Made by a program: the position numbers and the translations under genes
Part shown: one piece after another, positions 56,865-64,000 of the stretch
Position numbering within the stretch: the first letter of the stretch is position 1
Layout of the letters: every line of letters begins with the position of its first letter
Notes under the pieces: generated by a model
Told to the model about the DNA's origin: nothing
Database searches by the model: none
Seen by the model: the letters and a program-made list of their open reading frames with translations, nothing else
From: Liolophura sinensis
Lineage: Eukaryota; Mollusca; Polyplacophora; Chitonida; Chitonidae
DNA length: 64,000 bases
Direction: 5' to 3'
Assembly (NCBI RefSeq): GCF_032854445.1
Contig: NC_088303.1
Location: 3,725,501 to 3,789,500, forward strand

Positions 56865-57000
56865 GGTAGGAGGTTTGTCAGCTACCTGTCGAAGGTCAGT
56901 GGTTTAATCCGGGCACTCCCGTTTCCTCCACCCGAAAAGAAATACACCAAAAAATTCTTGAGTACGACATTAAACAACAGTCAATCAATTAACGAATCAA
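56865..57000 (+). mobile_element. SINE-A, diverged 3' portion (subfamily variant)
   Basis: GTCAGCTACCTGTCGAAGGT, CTCCCGTTTCCTCCACCC, TTCTTGAGTACGACATTAAA then CAACAGTCAATCAATT. Confidence 0.55.
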
Positions 57001-57720
57001 TCTGAACCCAGCTATGCTGTTTCTTCGACCGGCTGCCACATTTTAGCACGATGTTTATAAAGTGAAATGCATGAATGGGTTTCTCTAAGCTTGGTTCGAT
57101 TTCCTTGTCCATTAACCACAACATTTACAGATGAAAATACCTATTTGACACTAGGAAAAAGAAACCATAAAACCACTGGCCTAAATGTAAATTCAAGCAA
57201 TGCAATCAGCTCACAATGTAGGATTATACGTTTTCTATTTCTGTCGTCAAATAGCATGAAAATATAACACCCCAAATTATCTTTACTACACCAAACCTAC
57301 GCCGCGATACACACGTGTCATGTACTTTCACACGTAGCTATCTGCCGAGTAGATAATTAACGAATTTAAATCAGAATTATCTGAGAGTACTTCCTGTATA
57401 AATGAGCACGAAGTCTTTGTTCTCAGGAGTTCTTGCCTTGTCTGATCAACTCACTAATTACCTACTATCTCAGGCAGCGCGCAAGGAAATGGCCATCAAG
57501 TGTATCAAAGACTAACACCGATTTGGCGAAGACAGGAGCAGGATATTGTGAAGTTAGCCATTTGCTCGAAAATATATCATGACAACAAGGAAAATGTCCA
57601 TGATTAAATGTGCATACAAATAGGCTACTTATTTTACTGACGTGTATCTGCAACGGAGTGGCGTATGTAGCTCAGATGTCCGCACAGATAATGTCTCCAC
57701 GTGAATCAAAGTGAACCAGG
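57001..57720. other. Non-coding stretch, no gene recognised
   Basis: Short open frames only. A TATA-like GTATAAATG at 57397 is an alternative promoter for the gene at 58345. Confidence 0.4.
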
Positions 57721-57978
57721 TTTATGTATTTATTTCATTGGTGTTTTACTCGAGAATATTTAGCTTATTCGATGGGAGCCAGCATTATGGTGGGTGGAAA
57801 CCGGGCAGAGCCCGGGAGAAACCTACGACCATTAGGATGTTGCTGACAGACCTTCCCACGTACGACCGGAGAGGAAGCCAGCGTGAGCTGGACTTGAATT
57901 CACAGCGACCGATTTGGTGAGAGGCTCCTAGGTCATTAAGCTGCGCTAGCGCGCTAACCAACTGAGCCACGCAGGCCC
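57721..57978 (-). mobile_element. SINE-A, near full-length
   Basis: TGTATTTATTTCATTGGTGT, CGGGCAGAGCCCGGGAGAAA, GGACTTGAATTCACAGCGAC, then the head GCTGAGCCACGCAGGCCCC... ending near 57978. The tail module has an internal deletion (TTTTACTCGAGAATATTT). Confidence 0.85.
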
Positions 57979-58344
57979 CAGAACGAGCTTAAGTCAGCAT
58001 GATTCCCTCATCACTCATAAGGATAACCTGTATTTGAGATTGCATTTCCTGACTTGACTTCTTTACTATTGAAAACTGATGAAATCGTGCATCCTTCTTT
58101 TCTGAGTCAAGTCCACGATGATGCCATATTTTTTATTCAGTACAGAAAAGTGTTAAGTATAACCAGAGGCTGATGTTATATAGCATACTTTCTATCCTGA
58201 TGGTAAACAAGGTACATGTACATAGTCTCCTTACAGATTGCTCTCCTTAGTCTTATGTGTAAAAACCAAATCGTGTAATGGTGCAAAAATTCATTTGTGT
58301 TTGTTATATGTGCCTTTTTTGTTTACTTACAGATACCTAGAGCC

Positions 58345-58417
58345 ATGAAGCGGAACGGCCTGTGGTTGCTCTATACTTTACTGGTTCTCCTCCCAGCTTC
58401 GCTTAGCTCCGCGAAAT
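58345..58417 (+). CDS. LamG-like gene, first coding exon (signal peptide)
   Basis: ATG in context GAGCCATGA, 12 bp after the acceptor ending at 58332, so an untranslated exon probably lies upstream. 24 codons plus one base, donor AAAT|GTAAG. The ATG at 58297 in the same frame would lie in the intron and gives a poorer signal peptide. Confidence 0.75.
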
Positions 58418-61400
58418 GTAAGAAATTAAAATGTAATGTAAAATTTTCTCTTATCTTGGGTGGCGGTACTTTGCCTGGATAGAGAAATTTCGAGCTTCGA
58501 TCTTACGAAACTATGATGACGCTCCTAGACGTCGTCAATTCATAGGGCACACAAAGCCTAATTTGCGTGTATATACAATATTGAAAATTATCCGCTGAAA
58601 ATGACTTAGATTTAATAAATGACCTAAAAAATCACTAATCTAAATATATATGGTTATAAAAACCATCTGAAAATTTTCATTATTGTAAACACCCGTTTAT
58701 AATAAATCGCACTGATTTGCCCCAATGTGCTGTTAAGAGGCTACGTCACGAGTAACTATGGAAGATCACCATGATGTGGTGACGTGAATCTGAAAACTCC
58801 GAGGCATATTAATTAACAATATTTTGACAAATGTACTATATGGTTCTGGCCCTTAGGTGTATGAAGTCAAACCTTCTGTTATTAATGCTAACTTTAGATG
58901 AAATACAATTTGGGAGTCTAACAAGGCTTTACCATAAGGCATCTGTCTCCCAAATGGCCATTATATGCGGGACTCTGGTAAAACTGCGCATGTAATGTAC
59001 AGGCCATTATTCTGCGATGGTTACCAAATTAACACGTCAGACACATGAAATAAATAACAATAAGAACGTTTTAGGAACTAACTTTCTCTATATTGTTTTT
59101 AAAATCTCAATAGACAAGGCCTTTTGTGTTCCAAGGCTGTGAAATATACGTGTAAATTCATGACATTCGCCAACAATGTTAGGGTTAATGCGGCACGAAT
59201 GTGCATGGTTTCGGCACAAAGAGGAATTGTCTTCGGTTAAAAGATAATTAAATATGTTTGATAAATTATCAATTTTTTTATTACTGTCTAGTGACTTGCC
59301 TTTTAAAAAAAGAAATAGCCATGTGGAAGTGAGGTATTTATTAACAAAAACTATTAAGATTGTACCATTAATGACTTTCTGCTTGTTGAAAATGTATAAT
59401 TCATAGACATTAGTTTTAAGTACGCGCATAACCTTTCAAAAGATCGATGTATGTTAAATCATGTACATGAGTACTTCGCCATTTCATGCCGTGAAACGGC
59501 AATAAAAACACCTTTAGAGCGTGAATACCTGAGATTGAAGTGAATGGGTAGACGCTCTGCTGTAAGAAGAGTTCAAGCTCAATTGCATCGCGTTAGGAAT
59601 GATCGAAATAATGTTGAAAGTAATGCGTTCAGAGTGTAGACTACTTTTCATGTTATCTCTTAAATTATGTTTAGAATTTATCGTGTGAGTGGCTTCTGTA
59701 TAATAACAGATACAAATCATTCATCACGGATATTATAATAGGATTTGTTATGGACAGTACAGGTCACCACAACATATGCGCCTCTGTATTTTCATTACTT
59801 GCCACCTAGAGAGCAATTATTTCTTACAAGAAGTATATTAAATATTTAATGTAAGTTTTCCTAATGTTATTCCTGACATTTACTCAAAATTTAAAATAAT
59901 TTTAGAAGAGAATATATTCACGTGCATGTCTTCATTGCAGTTAAAAGGAACATTATAGTTTAACTCGATGTAGCTGGTTAATGTTATAAGTTCACTGGCT
60001 TACCATGGTTTCACTTTAGACTTGAAAAGGGAACCAGAAATATTCTTAATTCAAACTGGCTTGATACCGCGTAGTTTGTTGACTGATATGTCTGCGGGTA
60101 GGGCGTAGCTAATCTGTGAGCAGGTAAGGCTTAGCTGATATGTGGGCGGGTGAGGCGTAACTGATATGTGAGCGGGTAAGGCGTAACTGATATGTGGGCA
60201 GGTAACGCCGTTTCTTCTCGAATCTGCACATTTTTCGACCTATAAACAGCAATCATCAGTGAAACTATTTGGCAATATTTCTCACGTGAAGGAAACCTGA
60301 CATGACTTTAACTAAGAAGGAACATGATCGTTCTTGTCTGTCACACTATAACCGCATACATGTAGCTATTGTCCATGACACTATAACCACACTGAGGTTG
60401 TCTGTCACACCATAACCACAAAGCTATTCTCCATAACACTATAACCACACTGTGGTTGTCTGTCACACTATAACCGCATACATGTAGCTATTGTCCATGA
60501 CACTATAACCACACTGAGGTTGTCTGTCACACCATAACCACAAAGCTATTCTCCATAACACTATAACCACACTGTGGTTGTCTGTCACACTATAACCGCA
60601 TACATGTAGCTATTGTCCATGACACTTCAACCACACTGAGGTTGTCTGTCACACCATAACCACATAGCTATTCTCCATAACACTATAACCACACTGTGGT
60701 TGTCTGTCACACTATAACCGCATACATGTAGCTATTGTCCATGACACTATAACCACACTGTGGTTGTTCTTTATACGTCAGTCAGTGCAAGTGACACATG
60801 TATAGTACATGTATGTAGCCCGTATGATCACATGACTGAAGAAAGAAGATAAACAGCTCATTGCATTGGAGTGATTTAGATGAAATGACAAGGACTTTTT
60901 TGTCTCGTAATCACTTAACATCAGATCTGTTTTTGCCACGATATGGCTGACATATTGCCGATGTCATGAGCCATAAGCCAAATCTACCTGTTTTAAGTAA
61001 TCTACTGTGGAATGATATAAAAAACTAATATCTTGGAAAGCTACACGTATACGTATGTCATTAATTTATTTGTTTAATAGGCGAGAGTTTTTCATTTATA
61101 CGGAAAGTTACATGTAAATCATATTGGTAATTAGCTCACACTACCACAGATTGCATTTCAACCTGTAATCTGATTTACTGGCAAAGTCAGTTAATCCGCA
61201 GAAACTCAGACGCTTTGTTCTAAACATGGATTAAAACTTCACACTGATCGCGATATTTTCCTTGATTGCGAGGAACCCCGACCTTGTCCCCTTACATCCT
61301 CTGTTGATTCGTGCTTCCCACAGCATGTGAGACGGCAGCCGTTCAGGAGGATGGTCGAATGTTCTACTCCTTGCGAACTGGACAAATGAAGAGATGCCGG

Positions 61401-63731
61401 AAGGACTTTGTGTACGAGGTGGCAATGGGGACGGGGTGCGGGGAGTGTGGCATCATCAAGTACGGTTACGCCATGGCAGAACGTGAGTTACTTACAGTAC
61501 TTATCTTTGCTGGACCGGCCCAAAGCGATGCCAAAGCTGTGAAGTTTGTTTGTCATTCTTGCTTATGCAATGACATTATCTTGGCAAAATGGTCACGTTT
61601 CATTCAAAGAGGGAATCTATCCCAAATTTATATTTTGAATGTTGTTTAAAAAAGCAATGCTATATGCTTCGGTGTGGTTCTTGTAAACTGATAGATGGCC
61701 GTTGATGGTTGGTCAGTTAACTCAGATCCTGACTTGTTTATCTCTGGGTTCCGACATAATTTGCCACTCTTGGGTACGGTTACGGTAATAACCGTTTTGG
61801 TACCTTTTACATAAGCTCAGCGACGATTGGCCAATTGTGTCCACATCCTGAGATAAATAAATCGGTATCTGAGTCAAGTGACCCGAGAACCAACGTAGAC
61901 CTACTATCCATTTTCAAACGCCACAGCACAGCAAGTAGCATTTTCACTGGTCAATTATCTCGGACCTCGACACATATTTCTCCTATGAAGACCAATATTT
62001 TGAGTGTGTGTGGAGAAGAGGCGGGTGGGGGTTGTTGACAATCCTTCCTTCCCTCAGGAAAAAAGGGAAACTGTAGATAAATTAAGTGGGGGTCCGGAAT
62101 ACTTGAGGTTTTTAGAAGCAAGGGCTAAAAAGTTTTCCCCATTTTCCTCCACAGCTAACAATATATTTATTTCTCTAAAATATTAAGGGGAAGCGTGTAA
62201 CAGACATGGCGTGCTTTGTGGCGTGTCCTATCGGTGCGTACAGACACTCACCATTTACAATAATAATAATAAACATGGATTGTCTGTTATGCCATTTCAG
62301 CTTGTCAAGCTGATGTGGAGATGACGTTTGAGAATGGGAAAGTTGCCGACGTTCGCGAATCCACCTGGATACGATCACATGACGTCAGTGTCTTGTCAGG
62401 CGTTGAAGGCTCGACGGATGGTTCGGTGGCGGTCTTCAACGGTGTGTCGTCGTACATAGAGGTTCCTTTCTTTGAGTTTGCGGAGATTGGGGCCCGGATA
62501 GAGATCACCTTGCGGTACCGAGAAGACTCCGATGTGAACACCCCAGGGTCAGACCTGGGACTCGTGTCTAACAGCGGACAAGAGGACATTGTACCCACTC
62601 TGGCCATTGTCCATTCAATGACTCAAAATGCGCTAGCGGCTGCCCTCAATACCACCGGAGGGATATTCAAACAGTTTAACGTCCCATACTCTGAAGACAT
62701 GGTGAGTGAACATCACTGAACGACCAGCTATTTTCCTAGCAACGATATGGCTAAGAACAAATTCGCAGTATTTTTTTTAATTATTTGTTTATTTATTTTA
62801 TTGCATGGTGTTTTACCTCGTACTCAGGAATATTTCACTTATACGACCTCGGTCAGCATTAAGGTGGGAGGAAAGAAAGCATGAGCTGGACCTGATCTTA
62901 TAGCAACCGCTTTGGTGAGAGGCTCCTGTGTCACTGTGTTGAGGTAGTACGCTAACCATTCGGGCACGGAGGCCCCTATATACGCAGGAGGTGCGATGCC
63001 ATGTAATGAATCGCCGCCTTGTGTTCAGGCCACGCGTTAACTGTAAGACTCATGTCTATAAAATACACGATATGAAAAATCCGACCGGTCCACCGATCGG
63101 GGCTGCGACAATCCCCAAAGTGTCGATGTCGCTTTGCGATTAGGAACCTCGTTATGTGAATGGACTATAATACATATATGAGATGTGAAAAATTTGAGCG
63201 TCCGACTAACTGAAAGACCGACTGAAAGACGGAACGGCAGACCTGCTTATTGGCCAAACTTAAGTAATTACATATAGGTTTACTGCAAACAATAATTCTC
63301 ATTCTATATCAGTGAAAGATGCGGAGGGGGGGATGAATTGAGGAAAGGAGCGTTTAATCTCGCTAGTTCATTCGCATAAATCGTTGTCCCAAGCGGCTGC
63401 AGCCGATAGGCCTTAATGAGATTGCAGGCTCGAATCTAGCTCTTTCCAGCTCGATGTGAGGTTTGACTTTAAACTGATCCCACTGCTGTAGCCAATGCAA
63501 GATATAGTCATGATCAATCATGATCAACCCAAAATTAATAAATAAATAGACGAATAAACAAATAAATAAATAAATGAAAAAGAAATCCATCTGATATCTT
63601 GTCATTTTCTGCTCCATCCCAGAAGTACAGCTGGAAGACGGTGACGTTTGATTACAATGCCTTGGCCTCGGAGGAACGAGCCAGACTTATTCTGGAAAAC
63701 CCGAGGCGCGTTGACAGCGACTCTGTGATGG
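58345..63731 (+). CDS. Secreted protein with LamG-like domain, resembling Pif/BMSP-type matrix proteins; 5' part
   Basis: Four exons (58345-58417, 61324-61482, 62301-62701, 63623-63731) join in frame and run off the right end. Residues 1-~22 are a signal peptide (MKRNGLWLLYTLLVLLPASL). Residues 25-78, a symmetric phase 1-1 exon, carry C26, C49, C63 and C66 in a pattern faintly like a chitin-binding peritrophin-A domain (GRMFYSLRTGQMKRC then GTGC) but lacking its full cysteine set. From C79 the sequence DVEMTFENGKVADV, then GSVAVFNGVSSYIEVPFF, then ARIEITLRYRED looks like a laminin-G/concanavalin-type fold. That order (Cys-rich module, then LamG starting C-x-x-D-V-x-x-T-F) is what I know from Pif and BMSP shell-matrix proteins of molluscs. 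Domain calls are by eye. Introns are GT..AG; intron 1 is 2.9 kb. The role in biomineral matrix is inference. Confidence 0.8.
60086..60210 (+). repeat. 31-bp tandem repeat, four copies (intron 1 of the LamG-like gene)
   Basis: CTGATATGTGGGCGGGTAAG plus GCGTAA, repeated about four times with small changes. Confidence 0.85.
60336..60768 (+). repeat. 122-bp tandem repeat, about 3.5 copies (intron 1 of the LamG-like gene)
   Basis: GTCTGTCACACTATAACCGC recurs at 60336 and 60458 and again later (122-bp step). Within each unit GTCTGTCACAC and ATAACCACA recur, so the unit itself grew from a shorter repeat. Confidence 0.92.
61324..61482 (+). CDS. LamG-like gene, exon 2 (Cys-rich module)
   Basis: Acceptor TGCTTCCCACAG, donor GAAC|GTGAGT. 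159 bp, phase 1 at both ends, so it could be skipped without a frameshift. Reads CETAAVQEDGRMFYSLRTGQ, then MKRCRKDFVYEVAMGTGCGE and CGIIKYGYAMAE. Confidence 0.82.
62301..62701 (+). CDS. LamG-like gene, exon 3
   Basis: Acceptor ATGCCATTTCAG, donor ACATG|GTGAGT. 401 bp, phase 1 in and phase 0 out. Holds the core of the LamG-like fold and one N-T-T glycosylation sequon (AALNTTGG). Confidence 0.85.
62775..62977 (-). mobile_element. SINE-A, head and tail retained (intron 3 of the LamG-like gene)
   Basis: TTATTTATTTTATTGCATGG, TTTTACCTCGTACTCAGGAA, and head CGGGCACGGAGGCCCC. The middle is deleted. Confidence 0.8.
63390..63575 (+). mobile_element. Possible tRNA-derived SINE (intron 3 of the LamG-like gene)
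   Basis: Box B-like CAGGCTCGAATCTAGC near the start, a short body, and an A-rich AAATAAATAGACGAATAAAC end. Box A is not convincing. Confidence 0.4.
63623..63731 (+). CDS. LamG-like gene, exon 4 (last visible)
   Basis: Acceptor CTCCATCCCAG, donor GATGG|GTGAGT. Reads KYSWKTVTFDYNALASEERA, then RLILENPRRVDSDSVM. Its last ~18 bp and the donor form the unit of the tandem array that follows. The real donor could be any of the repeated GTGAGT copies. Confidence 0.75.
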
Positions 63732-64000
63732 GTGAGTATGCTCCCATGACAGCGATTCTGTGATGGGTGAGTAAGCTCTCATGACACAGACTCTGTGATG
63801 GGTGAGAAAGCTCCCATGACACCGACTCTCTGATGGATAAGTAAGCTCTCATGGCACCGACTCCGTGATGGGCAAGTAAGCTCCCATGACACCGACTCTG
63901 TGATGGGTGAGTAAGCTCTCATGACACCGACTCTGTGATGGGTGAGTAAGCTCTCATGACACCGACTCTGTGATGGATGAGTAAGCTGTCATGACACCGA
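63714..64000 (+). repeat. 35-bp tandem array containing exon end plus splice donor
   Basis: Unit GACTCTGTGATGGGTGAGTA plus AGCTCTCATGACACC, about eight copies to the window edge. The first copy spans the exon 4/intron boundary at 63731/63732. Most copies keep GTGAGT; some have GTGAGA, ATAAGT or GCAAGT. Confidence 0.95.

Overview
The window is animal (eukaryotic) nuclear DNA. It has split genes with GT..AG introns, AATAAA poly(A) signals, about two dozen copies of one tRNA-headed SINE in both orientations, Tc1-like transposons, and an unusually large number of minisatellites. The SINE (tail module reading roughly TTTTACGCCGTACTCAAGAA) looks like the SINE class I associate with molluscs and other marine lophotrochozoans. 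Together with a Pif/BMSP-like LamG gene at the right end, this suggests a mollusc. That assignment is inference; no species can be named. It is not a bacterial or phage region.

Layout. 1-8410: the 3' part of a + strand gene with an RH (Rubicon homology, DUF4206-type) zinc-binding domain of the PLEKHM/Rubicon/DEF8 family. Six coding exons (758-7269) and a ~1.1 kb 3' UTR are visible; the last intron holds a 27-bp minisatellite. 8650-15125: SINEs, a diverged ~0.85 kb long inverted repeat (11335-12190) and an AT-rich satellite. 15126-15900: a 372-bp pure AATC tract followed by a 33-bp repeat that reads as an 11-residue repeat. 16066-17683: a Tc1-like transposon with perfect 30-bp TIRs but a broken transposase; a more decayed relative lies at 20774-21290. 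19868-30300: mostly non-coding, with several minisatellites, a perfect hairpin and a TA tract. 30899-31546: an intact single-exon gene for a small type I membrane protein with one fibronectin type III domain. 32790-39700: almost continuous satellite DNA, including two arrays with higher-order structure and a long TG-rich array. 39768-40122: a well-preserved second SINE family with clear target duplications. 40134-58300: intergenic DNA with SINE clusters, a MITE, candidate unclassified transposons and arrays. 58345-63731 and beyond: the 5' part of a secreted protein gene (signal peptide exon, Cys-rich exon, LamG-like exons), running off the window. The 3' end of its last visible exon, with the splice donor, has become the unit of a 35-bp tandem array.

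Only three protein-coding genes are convincingly supported. Most other open frames are translations of tandem repeats, SINEs or transposon remains. I found no evidence of a multigene functional system. The points most worth following are the exon/splice-donor minisatellite, the long inverted repeat, the lineage-specific secreted and membrane proteins, and the higher-order repeat arrays.
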